A stretch of 64,000 nt of DNA from NCBI RefSeq assembly GCF_025685625.1, contig NZ_JAGSYI010000003.1, positions 806,001-870,000 of the forward strand. Reading direction: 5' to 3'. The position numbers and the translations under genes are program-made. Shown piece after piece: positions 17,701-26,296 of the stretch (the first letter of the stretch is position 1; every line of letters begins with the position of its first letter). This DNA comes from Acidicapsa acidisoli (lineage in GTDB: Bacteria; Acidobacteriota; Terriglobia; Terriglobales; Acidobacteriaceae). The notes beneath the pieces are model-generated. The model saw only the letters and a program-made list of their open reading frames with translations. It was not told where the DNA came from and searched no databases.

Positions 17701-18450
17701 TTAGTTAAGCGGATAGAGCTTGATATTGCGAAAATAGACCTCCGCGCCTTCCGATTGAAACAGTATTTTCCCGCTGGATGGAAATGCGTCAGTTCCTTCA
17801 TTAGCGAGCTTGCCGTTCACGTATTGCTTCACGTGCCCATCCTGATTCACCAGTTCGACCACGTTCCATTGGCCGTGCGGCTTTTCCACTTCGTTCACCG
17901 GGTCGCGATAGCCGACCTCGTTCTTCCACGGCCCTTTATTGAAGCGGTCGATCTTCTTCGCACTGCCATCCGGCCCGGTCACGCGCACTCCATCCTTGCC
18001 GGTAAGAGCAGCACCATCCGTCATCCAGAAATCGCCAGTACATCCTTCATTGATCTGAAACTCCACCGAGCGCGGCCACACCTTATCCGGTCCCTGAATG
18101 TTGTAAAGAATGCCGCTGTCTCTTGCCTGTCCGGCACGCGGCGCAAACGTGCCCTCGCCCCATTTGAACTCCGCGCGCAGATAGTAGTTCTTGTAATCCT
18201 GCTTGGTAATGATGTAGCCCATCTCCTTGCCCGAAACGTGAATCATCCCCTTCTCAACCGTAAAGATATGTCCAGGATCGGAATTCAGCCCAGTGCTCTT
18301 GATAAATGTGTTGAACTGGTTCAGGTCCTTGCCATCAAACAGAACCTCCTCAGGTCCATGTTTAGGTATGTCCTTGGCCCCTGCTCCCGCAAACGCCGAA
18401 GACGAGAGCCCAATCAAAGCTGCAATTACGAGATATCTATCAACCCGCAT
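17701..18450 (-). CDS. Exported DUF1080 (3-keto-disaccharide hydrolase-like) protein
   Basis: The 249-residue protein carries a signal peptide (RYLVIAALIGLSSSAFAGAGA) and one DUF1080 domain, a concanavalin-like jelly roll related to carbohydrate-binding lectins and 3-keto-glucoside hydrolases. Diagnostic stretches are EEVLFDGKDLNQF, YYLRAEFKWGEG, DSGILYNIQGPDKVWPRSVE and GKILFQSEGAEVYFRNIKL at the C terminus. The ATG at 18450 is preceded by GGAG. Family members act on or bind glycans outside the cytoplasm; the substrate is not evident. It stands alone between two terminators. Confidence 0.85.
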   Translation of the reverse strand: MRVDRYLVIAALIGLSSSAFAGAGAKDIPKHGPEEVLFDGKDLNQFNTFIKSTGLNSDPGHIFTVEKGMIHVSGKEMGYIITKQDYKNYYLRAEFKWGEGTFAPRAGQARDSGILYNIQGPDKVWPRSVEFQINEGCTGDFWMTDGAALTGKDGVRVTGPDGSAKKIDRFNKGPWKNEVGYRDPVNEVEKPHGQWNVVELVNQDGHVKQYVNGKLANEGTDAFPSSGKILFQSEGAEVYFRNIKLYPLN

Positions 18451-18491
18451 ATCTACTCCATTCTCCCATCCATTATTTAATTCAACAGAAA

Positions 18492-18511
18492 AGCCCATCC
18501 GAAAATGGGCT
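18492..18511 (-). terminator. Terminator of the RNase E/G gene
   Basis: AGCCCAT/ATGGGCT (18492-18498, 18505-18511) forms a seven-base stem with a six-base loop, followed on the minus strand by TTTTCTGTT. It is 34 bases past the rng stop. Confidence 0.65.
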
Positions 18512-18545
18512 TTCCTGTTGCATCCAAACTAGCATAGAACCCGCA

Positions 18546-21500
18546 TCAGCCCTGAATATCGAACTGCTCCGGATGTAGCGTCGCATCGCTCTTGACCAGC
18601 ACATTCTTGGCCGCCAGGTCTTCCAGCTCTGTCAGCCATTTCGCATTGTTGGCCTTCAGCGCCTTCGCCGTCTCCGGATTCACGCGCAGCAACACTTCGC
18701 TCTGATCGAAATGCTTCCGCATCTTGCGCATTTCGATGTAGATCTCGTTAGCCACCGTAGCAGCGCTCTTTACCATGCCAGTTGCCTGGCAGACTGGGCA
18801 AGGCACAGAGAGCGTCCGCTCTAGCGACTGCTTCACCCGCTTGCGCGTAATCGCCACGAGTCCGAAATCGTTAAACTGCAGCACCTTCGTCGGAGCGCGA
18901 TCCTGCTTGAGCGCCTCTTCCAGCGCCGCCATTACACGCGTCCGATTCTTGCGCTCATCCATATCGATGAAGTCGATTACGATGATGCCGCCCAGATCAC
19001 GCAGCCGGATCTGCCGCACAATCTCCGGAATCGCATCCAGATTGGTCTTCAGAATCGTGTCTTCCAGCCGCGCCGTCTTGCCCACGAACTTGCCGGTGTT
19101 GATATCGATCGCCACCAGCGCTTCAGTCTGGTTGATGACAATGGAACCGCCGCTCTTGAGCCAGACCTTCGAGCGGAGCGCCTTCGAAATCTCATCCTGA
19201 ATGCCGAAGTGCTCAAATAGCGGCACTTCCTTCGTATACAGCTTCACGCGCCGCACCAGTTCCGGCGAGAAGCGGTTCAGGAAGCGAACGATCCGCTCAT
19301 AATCGGCTTCCGAATCGACCCAGATATGCGAGAAGTTGTCGCTGATCTGGTCGCGCAAAATCCGCTCAATCAGGTTCAGATCGTGATAAATCAACGCCGG
19401 CGGCTTCGAACTGTCCGCGCGCTGCTTGATATCCGCCCACAGATTAATCAGGAAACGCAAATCCGCGCGAAGCTCCTCTTCCGTAGCTCCCTCCGCGGCC
19501 GTGCGAACGATGAATCCGCCCGTTGCGTCTCCCTTTTCGCTCACCAGCACCCGCTTCAGCCGCTGCCGCTCCTCGTCCGAAGCGATCTTGCGGCTCACAC
19601 CAACGTGGCTCACCGTGGGCATGAAAACCAGGAAGCGCCCCGGAAGCGCGATGTGGCTCGTGATACGCGCACCCTTCTTGGCAATCGGTTCCTTGGCAAT
19701 CTGCACCAGAATTTCCTGCCCCGGCTTCAACAAATCGCTGATAATCGGCAGATCCGAAGTCTGCGCCGATCGCCTCGACTGTCCCGGCGATCCCGAACCG
19801 CCGCGACGGCTGTCACTTCCGCCCGATCCGCCATTGCGTCCACGACGACCGCGCCCGCCCCGCTCTCCTGACCGTTCACCAGTCCGTTCACGCCCCGGCG
19901 CACCCGCAGGCGCAGCCCCGCGTCCGCCAGCCGGAGCGCCTATCGCGTCGTCCTCATCCTCGTCCGGATCAGACTCATCCTCATCCACCGACTCAAGCTG
20001 GATGCGATGATCCAGGTGCGCCTCTTGCAACATCTCGCCCAGAGCTCCCGAGCGAATCTGCTGCTGCAGCGTCTCCTCTTCCAGCTCTTCAAGATCGTGT
20101 TCGTCGCCGTGATGCGCCTTGAGCGGAGTAAATTCGTACTCCTCTTCCTCGATGACTTCTTCTTCCACCAGGCCTTCGCCCGGCGCATAGGCAGAAACCG
20201 TCGGCACAGTCCTCGGTGCCGGAACAGCAGCCGAAACAGGGGCCGCAACCTCCGGCTCCTCTTCCTTCTTGCGTCCGCCAAAGAGATCCTTCAGCCGGAA
20301 ACTGCTCGGCGGCAGCGGATCGACATTGTGACTGGCCGAAGCATCGTGAATTTCCTCGTGCTCAATCTCTGCCGCTGCTTCCGGCTCATGCGCCGCGAGA
20401 TGCTCATCCTGTGCGGAAACTTCTGCGACAGGCTCGGCCACAGCTTCCACTTCCGCGGGAACGGCAACCGCGTGCTCCTCCGATTCCTCATGCACCGCCT
20501 CCGGAACAGCTTCCGCAGCAGTTTCATACAGAGGCAGCACTTCCTCTTCGAATTCCTCAAATTCCTGATGCGAATGATGCACCGGCGCCGACGAGATTTC
20601 CTCCGAAAACTCAAAGGTCGCAGGCTCCGCCACAACACCCTCGTGCGAAATGGCCTCGCGGCCCTCGGCGGATTCCTCAGTATGGTGTGCAGCAAAAACA
20701 CCCGTCGGCTCCGCATCCACCGTGGCAGACGGCGTAGTTTCCGGCGACTGCGCGGCTTGCCGATGCTTCGCGATAGACTCGCCAGGGAACAATCCCTTGC
20801 CATCCCAGACAATCTCATCCTCGACCAGCGTCGACGGCTTCGCGACCGTGCGCTCCGGCAGCGGATCGGAGGTATCCGGCGGCAATTCGCTGAGAATCAG
20901 CCGGCTCGGCGCGGGCTTTTGAATCTCAGCCGCCCCATACTTCGAAAGCGATTCGCCCGGCAGCAGAAATGGCGTCGAAGGCGCAGCCGGACGTGGTTCC
21001 GCTGCTACCGGCGCTTCGGGATGCGCTGCCGCAGCTCCGTAAGACTGCTCCAGCGACTGCGAAGCCGAAGCTTCAAAGTGCAACGCCGGAGCCTCGGTCT
21101 CTTCCAATTCGATCTCGTTCGATTCCGCTTGGCTCTCCGGAGCGCCAGCCTGCCCGGCATCTTCCCGGCCACGGCCGCCACGCCGGCGACGCCGGCCGCG
21201 CCAGCGACGCGCGCCCTGTTCATCGGTCTCGTCCTGCTGCCCTACTGCATCCGCAACCGAAGCCGGAATTACAGAGGACTCGATAGGGGCAGAAGGAACC
21301 GGAACCACCGGAAACTGCCCCTGCGGCTCAGCTTCTACGGGAGCTTGACGGCCATCCCGTCCATCCCGGCGCGGGCGCTGTTCCCGGTCCCCATTGCGAT
21401 CCCCGCGCTGCTGTGCCTGCACAGGCGCTGGCTGCTGCCGAACCGTATTTCCCTGCGAAGCCGCTCGCTCTACCTCGTCCGTATCTTCCTGGTCTTCCAT

Positions 21501-21725
21501 CTCCAGAAAGTCCGTAACGTAGAGAAACGCATCCCGCTCTAGGCCAATGTCCACAAATGCGGACTGCATGCCTGGCAAAACCCTTGTTACGCGGCCCTTG
21601 TAAACCGAACCCGCGAGTGTATATTCATTCTCCCGCTCGTAGTAAATCTCTGCGAGCTGATCATCTTCCAGAATCGCAAGCCGCGTTTCGTGCGGCGTAC
21701 TGGAAATACAAATTTCCTTGGCCAT
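18546..21725 (-). CDS. rng: Ribonuclease E/G with a ~585-residue disordered insertion in the S1 domain
   Basis: An RNase E/G-family endoribonuclease for rRNA, tRNA and mRNA processing. Of 1059 residues, the first ~76 hold the start of the S1 fold (GSVYKGRVTRVLPGMQSAFVDIG). The S1 fold resumes near 666 (LKPGQEILVQIAKEP). The DNase-like catalytic core has the Mg2+ aspartates Asp874 (VAIDINTG) and Asp918 (VIDFIDM), and the Zn-link CPVC at 976-979. Residues ~77-660 are an acidic Glu/Ala/Pro-rich insertion with two Arg/Gly-rich patches (172-188 and 600-645) and repeated PGES motifs near 256 and 314. ATG 21725 has AAAGG upstream. The gene follows rodA, a common arrangement beside rod-shape genes. 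The C-terminal scaffold of E. coli RNase E is absent. Confidence 0.9.
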   Translation of the reverse strand: MAKEICISSTPHETRLAILEDDQLAEIYYERENEYTLAGSVYKGRVTRVLPGMQSAFVDIGLERDAFLYVTDFLEMEDQEDTDEVERAASQGNTVRQQPAPVQAQQRGDRNGDREQRPRRDGRDGRQAPVEAEPQGQFPVVPVPSAPIESSVIPASVADAVGQQDETDEQGARRWRGRRRRRGGRGREDAGQAGAPESQAESNEIELEETEAPALHFEASASQSLEQSYGAAAAHPEAPVAAEPRPAAPSTPFLLPGESLSKYGAAEIQKPAPSRLILSELPPDTSDPLPERTVAKPSTLVEDEIVWDGKGLFPGESIAKHRQAAQSPETTPSATVDAEPTGVFAAHHTEESAEGREAISHEGVVAEPATFEFSEEISSAPVHHSHQEFEEFEEEVLPLYETAAEAVPEAVHEESEEHAVAVPAEVEAVAEPVAEVSAQDEHLAAHEPEAAAEIEHEEIHDASASHNVDPLPPSSFRLKDLFGGRKKEEEPEVAAPVSAAVPAPRTVPTVSAYAPGEGLVEEEVIEEEEYEFTPLKAHHGDEHDLEELEEETLQQQIRSGALGEMLQEAHLDHRIQLESVDEDESDPDEDEDDAIGAPAGGRGAAPAGAPGRERTGERSGERGGRGRRGRNGGSGGSDSRRGGSGSPGQSRRSAQTSDLPIISDLLKPGQEILVQIAKEPIAKKGARITSHIALPGRFLVFMPTVSHVGVSRKIASDEERQRLKRVLVSEKGDATGGFIVRTAAEGATEEELRADLRFLINLWADIKQRADSSKPPALIYHDLNLIERILRDQISDNFSHIWVDSEADYERIVRFLNRFSPELVRRVKLYTKEVPLFEHFGIQDEISKALRSKVWLKSGGSIVINQTEALVAIDINTGKFVGKTARLEDTILKTNLDAIPEIVRQIRLRDLGGIIVIDFIDMDERKNRTRVMAALEEALKQDRAPTKVLQFNDFGLVAITRKRVKQSLERTLSVPCPVCQATGMVKSAATVANEIYIEMRKMRKHFDQSEVLLRVNPETAKALKANNAKWLTELEDLAAKNVLVKSDATLHPEQFDIQG

Positions 21726-22301
21726 GTTGCCTTTCTGTCCCACGGCATAAGCCTGCTGGAACCTGCGGCAAGGCCGACTGCGTCACACGAGCGGAAAACT
21801 GTTCCAGCTCGAAAGCACCGAATAGGAGGGGAGAAGTTGGAGGAAGCTGTTCGGGAAGATTTCCGGGCCACGTTAACCGAGGCGCTGGAGAAGAACCATT
21901 TGTACCGGCCTCATCGTCGAGGAACCCGCACGCGGTGTTCAAGGATACCCATTCACAGCAACTACTGAAGCTCAGAGAGTTTGTGGCCAACTCGAACCTC
22001 CCATACCGAGGGCGGGAGGACGATGCCGTTAAACCGCATGCAACGCTCCGAAACTGCTGCATCGAAACCGTTCCGCCAACGCCAGACGGCGAAGGGATTG
22101 CGGTTCCGGCGAGTTCCGTACCAACTTTTTCCGTGTTGGCAAAGCGCTGTACGTGGACTACCCGTCTCTGCGTGCTCATTCACCCAATCCTGCCGGGGCT
22201 GTTTGCAATCGAAACCTGCCGGCGAAGTGATTGATAATACTTGTCTTCCTGATTCAAACCGCGAACCGGAAGGAAAAACCTGATACAACCTGTGGAAATA
22301 C
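21726..22301. other. 576-base intergenic region between rodA and rng
   Basis: No convincing gene or structured RNA was found here. Frames are open on both strands (for example 21557-22234 plus) but show no recognisable protein and overlap the rng start. The region probably holds the rng promoter and a long 5' leader. RNase E leaders can bind their own enzyme for autoregulation, but I see no specific hairpin to support this. Confidence 0.4.
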
Positions 22302-23399
22302 CTAGTTCACAAAACGGCGCATGCGGACGTTCATAACCACACCCAGCGCCAGAAAGGTGAACAACACCGAAGACCCGCCGTAACTCATTAACGGTAAAGG
22401 AATTCCGGTGACTGGCATAAAACCGATGACCATGCCTACGTTGACCGCAATTTGAAAGGTCAACACGGCTACGACTCCCATAACCAGAAGCGAGCCGGAC
22501 ATGTCTGCGGCAGTTTGAGCGTTCTGAATCAAACGCATCAATATCACGAAGTATAGCAGCAGAACCAGAAACGCGCCGGTGAAGCCGTGCTCCTCGCTGA
22601 ACGCGGCGAAAATGAAGTCCGCGTGAGGGATAGGCAGAAAATCCCCCTGCGTCTGCGAGCCCTGTTCCGCGCCCTTGCCCCACACCCCGCCCGACCCAAC
22701 CGCGATCAGCGACTGGCGAATCTGGTATCCCGATCCGCGCGGATCATTATCCGGATTGATGAAGCTCGTCAGCCGGGCCTTCTGGTACGGCTTCAGAATC
22801 TTCCCGCTCGACCAGACCCCGACAATCGCCAGCAGACCCACCGTTCCCAGGATCGCGGCCTGCTTCCACTGAATCCCACCCAGAAAAAGCCCCGCCAGCA
22901 GAATCGGCGTATACGTCAGCGCAGTTCCAAGATCCGGCTGCATCAGCACCAGCACCATCGGCAATCCCACCAGCGCTATTGCCTTGAAAATCTCCGGCCA
23001 GCTCAGCCGTTTTCCGCCCAGATTGGCAAAGTACAGCGCCATCAGCACAATCAGCACCAGCTTGAACCACTCCGAAGGCTGAAAGCTGATCGGCCCCAGC
23101 TTCAACCATCGCTTCCCACCCAAAGCCCTGTGCCCAAAGAGTTTAACCGCCACCAGCGCCAGCAGGAAAAACCCGTAGAGATACCAAACGATATCCAGCA
23201 GCTTGTGGTAATCGATTTTCGCCATGATGAACATGGCGACGAGCCCGCCCGTAATCCAATAGAGCTGTTTGGTATGAAATCCCACATACCGCGTATGCAG
23301 CGTCGCCGAATAAATCTCAAACACCGAGATCGTGCACAGAACCAGCACCATGCCCAGCAACGGCCAGTCGAAATCCCGAAAGCTCAGGTACCGCCGCAT
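22302..23399 (-). CDS. rodA: Rod-shape SEDS peptidoglycan polymerase RodA
   Basis: RodA is the SEDS glycosyltransferase that polymerises lipid II for side-wall growth, paired with PBP2. The 365-residue protein has about ten membrane spans and the family signatures GGKRWLKLGPISFQPSEWFK, FAAFSEEHGFTG and MPVTGIPLPLMSYGGSS. Its length fits RodA rather than the longer FtsW. The ATG overlaps the mrdA stop by one base (TGATG), so the two partners are translationally coupled. It is the last rod-shape gene of the mreBCD-mrdA-rodA run. Confidence 0.93.
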   Translation of the reverse strand: MRRYLSFRDFDWPLLGMVLVLCTISVFEIYSATLHTRYVGFHTKQLYWITGGLVAMFIMAKIDYHKLLDIVWYLYGFFLLALVAVKLFGHRALGGKRWLKLGPISFQPSEWFKLVLIVLMALYFANLGGKRLSWPEIFKAIALVGLPMVLVLMQPDLGTALTYTPILLAGLFLGGIQWKQAAILGTVGLLAIVGVWSSGKILKPYQKARLTSFINPDNDPRGSGYQIRQSLIAVGSGGVWGKGAEQGSQTQGDFLPIPHADFIFAAFSEEHGFTGAFLVLLLYFVILMRLIQNAQTAADMSGSLLVMGVVAVLTFQIAVNVGMVIGFMPVTGIPLPLMSYGGSSVLFTFLALGVVMNVRMRRFVN

Positions 23400-25594
23400 C
23401 AGCGAATCACCCCGCGAAACCGCTCCGGCAGCCCTACCTCAGACTCCTGAAGCTTTCGCTCACCCGGCCCATTTCCAGAACCATCGCCTGATTGAATGAA
23501 GGGTACGGGCTTCAGCCCGTACATCAGATCAGCAGAAGCAACCGGGGCTTTAGCCCCTGAGGTCTGCGTTGCCTTCCCCGGCCCGCGATCTGGAAAAATT
23601 GAGTCACTCTCCTGCTGCAACCCCGTTCGCTGACTCGGCGTAATCTCAAACCGCCCGGCAGCCATCCGCGGTTCTCCGGATCCGTCACCTTTTCGCCCAG
23701 ACTGCGTCTGCGGCACAGACCACACCGCCCCTACCTCGACCGGCGCGGTCGGTTTATTCGCCTGCAGCAGAAGATTCCCCTCCTGCCGACGCTTCTTGTT
23801 CACATACGCCGTAATCACCTGAGCCGCCAGCTTCGCCGACCCCGAACCCCAGTCGCCATGCTCCTGCAAAACGACAACTGCAATTTCCGGGTTACGCCGC
23901 GGAGCCATCCCCACAAACCAGGCATTCGGAGTCTTCGCTCCGCCCTTGTTGTGCGTGTCCCCGCCCGCAACTACCTGCGCCGTGCCCGTCTTGCCGGCGA
24001 AATCGATTCCCTCCAGATGCGCGCCCTCGGCCGTATGGTAAAGACCAGGTTGCGTTGCCTGCGCCATACCCTCCGTAACCGTCGTCCACGTATCGGGAGC
24101 CAATTCGACCTGTTTGTCGCCGGAACCGGGATACGTCTCCTGAACCGCCTGCTGAAATTGCGCCGGAACCTGCCCCGGCATCACCACACGCGGCCTCACC
24201 AGATGCCCATCCGAAGCAATCCCGCTCAGCGCCCTCAGCAGCTGAATCGGCGTAACATCCACCGCGCCCTGGCCAATTCCCACCGAGATCACCTCGCCCG
24301 CATACCATTTCTCATGGAAGGTCTTCATCTTCCACTGCGTCGAGGGCATCACACCCATCATCTCGCCCGGCAAATCGATCCCCGTCTTCGAGCCAATCCC
24401 CAGCGCAGTCGCATACTTGGCAATCGTGTCGATGCCGAGCCTCTGCGCCAGCGTATAAAAATACGTGTCGCACGACTCCGGAATCGCCTCATGGATACTC
24501 AAAAGCCCGTGGTGATGATCGCACTTGAAGAAATGCCCGTAAAAATCCGCGCCGCCCGAGCAGTTCACCTTCAGATTCTGCGCAATCCCCTCCTCAAGCC
24601 CGGCCACCGACATAATCACTTTGAACGTAGACCCCGGCGCAAGCTGATCCTGAATCGCCTTGTTCATCAGCGGATGATTCGGATCGGTAATCAGCTTGTT
24701 CCAGTCAGACCGGCCAATCCGGACCGCAAAAGCATTCGGATCGAAGCTCGGATGCGAAACCATCGCCAGAATCTCGCCATTGCGCGGATCCATCGCCACC
24801 AAAGCTCCATTGGCATCGCCCAGCGCCAGTTCCGCCGCCCGCTGAATATCAATATCGATGGTCAGCTTCAGATCCTGCCCCGGGGTCGCCAACTGAATGC
24901 CGCGCCGCCCCACCTCGCGGCCATGACTGTCCACAATCACGTCCATCGAGCCATCCTGCCCGCGCAGCAGCTCGTCGTAAGTCTCTTCGACACCAGCCTT
25001 GCCGACCACGTCCCCGGGCTCGTAGTAAGCAAACTTGGGATTATTCAGATCCTCTTCGCTCACCTCGCCCACGTACCCGATCAGGTGCGAAGCAAACCCA
25101 TCCCGCGGATACAGCCGCCGCTCCTCGTCAATCGTTTCCAGCTCCGGAAGTTCGTTGCTGTGCGCCGCAATGAAAGCCTGCTCGTCCGGAGAAATATCCT
25201 GTTTGATCGGAATCGGCTGATACCCCGGCGCCAGCCGAAAGTGATGCAGCGTCGCCTGCAACTGCTCCAGGTCCAGATTCAACCCCTTTGCAATCAGCGG
25301 CAGATCGGCATCGATATCCCGGTTCTGCTCCCGCACAAGAAAGCACGAGACGGAAGGGTAGTTGTCGACCACCAGCCGCCCCTCGCGATCCAGCAGTTTG
25401 CCCCGCGCCGCCAGCACCGGCACCTTGCGGATACGATTCTGCTCCGCCAGCACCCTCCAACTATCGCCGCCCAGCACCTGCAAGCGCCACAATCCACCCA
25501 CCAGCACCAGCATCATGATTAAAATGCCGTACTGCACCGCGGTCAGTTTCAGCGCCGGCAGCTTCTCATCGCGATTCACCTTGTCAATTGCCAT
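23399..25594 (-). CDS. mrdA: Penicillin-binding protein 2 (transpeptidase) with a repeat-derived C-terminal tail
   Basis: The class B PBP that cross-links side-wall peptidoglycan with RodA. The 731-residue protein has one N-terminal span (about 20-40), a dimerisation domain and the transpeptidase domain with SxxK Ser322-Lys325 (PGSTFK), SCD at 374-376 and KTGT at 535-538. The last ~130 residues are a low-complexity, probably disordered tail. Residues ~680-697 of this tail are encoded by two palindromic repeat hairpins, which suggests that the tail grew by repeat insertion. The stop overlaps rodA. Confidence 0.93.
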   Translation of the reverse strand: MAIDKVNRDEKLPALKLTAVQYGILIMMLVLVGGLWRLQVLGGDSWRVLAEQNRIRKVPVLAARGKLLDREGRLVVDNYPSVSCFLVREQNRDIDADLPLIAKGLNLDLEQLQATLHHFRLAPGYQPIPIKQDISPDEQAFIAAHSNELPELETIDEERRLYPRDGFASHLIGYVGEVSEEDLNNPKFAYYEPGDVVGKAGVEETYDELLRGQDGSMDVIVDSHGREVGRRGIQLATPGQDLKLTIDIDIQRAAELALGDANGALVAMDPRNGEILAMVSHPSFDPNAFAVRIGRSDWNKLITDPNHPLMNKAIQDQLAPGSTFKVIMSVAGLEEGIAQNLKVNCSGGADFYGHFFKCDHHHGLLSIHEAIPESCDTYFYTLAQRLGIDTIAKYATALGIGSKTGIDLPGEMMGVMPSTQWKMKTFHEKWYAGEVISVGIGQGAVDVTPIQLLRALSGIASDGHLVRPRVVMPGQVPAQFQQAVQETYPGSGDKQVELAPDTWTTVTEGMAQATQPGLYHTAEGAHLEGIDFAGKTGTAQVVAGGDTHNKGGAKTPNAWFVGMAPRRNPEIAVVVLQEHGDWGSGSAKLAAQVITAYVNKKRRQEGNLLLQANKPTAPVEVGAVWSVPQTQSGRKGDGSGEPRMAAGRFEITPSQRTGLQQESDSIFPDRGPGKATQTSGAKAPVASADLMYGLKPVPFIQSGDGSGNGPGERKLQESEVGLPERFRGVIR
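23504..23557. repeat. Two REP-like palindromes inside the mrdA coding end
   Basis: Two hairpins lie 22 bases apart: TACGGGCT/AGCCCGTA (23504-23511 with 23514-23521) and GGGGCT/AGCCCC (23544-23549 with 23552-23557). The GGGCTTCAGCCC and GGGGCTTTAGCCCC cores are typical of dispersed acidobacterial palindromes. Both are translated in frame as part of the PBP2 tail. Confidence 0.7.
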
Positions 25595-25700
25595 AAAACC
25601 CAGCTTTCAGCCACTAGCCGCCAGCTACTAGCTTATCTGCTTCGGCGCCCCAACACTGTTGACTCCGCAGTTGCCTTTTCGTTGGCTCGTAGCCAGAAGC

Positions 25701-25765
25701 CGGGTGCCCTACCCTCGCCGAGTCGTTGTTTTTCCGGCTAGAGTGGGGGACCCGCAAAATCCAGC
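25701..25765. repeat. REP-like palindromic repeat, copy B, between mreD and mrdA
   Basis: CGGGTGCCCTACCCT ... AGAGTGGGGGACCCGCAAAA matches the ends of the copies at 2236 and 33795, with a diverged centre. It sits in the 178-base gap that separates mreD from mrdA and may affect transcript stability there. Confidence 0.6.
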
Positions 25766-25772
25766 CGCCAAC

Positions 25773-26294
25773 CTAATCCCGCATCTGCGTCCGGTCCAGC
25801 AAGGGAAACAGCACCAGCCCGATCACACCATTGCCCGCCGCCCGCAACACCTCTTCCAGCCAATTCGACTGCCAGTCCAACCCCAACAAAATATGGACGA
25901 CAAACAGAACCAGCGCGCTCGAAAGCAGCGTAAAGGCAAAATTCAGCACCATCCGGATGAAATTGTTCTCCACCACGATCCGGATGCCGATCGAAGCCGC
26001 CAGAAAACCCACCACCGTATTCGCGATCCCATGAATCCCGATCGCACCCTGCGTCAGGCCATCCTGCGCCATGCCCAAAACCGCGCCCAGCAGCGTCCCG
26101 TGAATCGGACTCCTCCGGTTGAGCGCAAAGTAGATGGTCACCAGCAGCGGCAGATCCATATACGCAAAGCGCCCGAGCACCCGCGGTAGCCAGGCCTGAA
26201 GCACCAGCGCCACCAGCGGCACCAGCAAATAAACGAGCAGCGGATAGCGCCGAATCTCCAGATCGCGCCGATAACCAGGGATAAGACCTTGCAC
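25773..26294 (-). CDS. mreD: Rod-shape-determining membrane protein MreD
   Basis: A 173-residue inner-membrane protein with about five spans that works with MreB, MreC, RodA and PBP2 in the elongasome. MreD sequences are poorly conserved, so the call rests on size, hydrophobic profile (YPLLVYLLVPLVALVLQAW, DLPLLVTIYFAL) and position two bases after mreC. The start is a GTG. Gly-rich helices (HGTLLGAVLGMAQDGL) are typical. Confidence 0.88.
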   Translation of the reverse strand: MQGLIPGYRRDLEIRRYPLLVYLLVPLVALVLQAWLPRVLGRFAYMDLPLLVTIYFALNRRSPIHGTLLGAVLGMAQDGLTQGAIGIHGIANTVVGFLAASIGIRIVVENNFIRMVLNFAFTLLSSALVLFVVHILLGLDWQSNWLEEVLRAAGNGVIGLVLFPLLDRTQMRD

Positions 26295-26296
26295 GC

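Noticed and set aside
20007-21542. 511-codon plus-strand frame opposite the RNase E/G insertion
   Set aside because: Arg/Leu-rich translation typical of the reverse of Glu/Ala-rich coding DNA. The coding strand has a good start and conserved flanking domains.
21726-22301. RNase P RNA, tmRNA or 6S RNA in the gap before rng
   Set aside because: None of the conserved core sequences of these RNAs could be found on either strand.
23858-25522. 554-codon frame antisense to mrdA
   Set aside because: Shadow of a clearly functional PBP2 gene; composition is Arg/His/Leu-rich without motifs.
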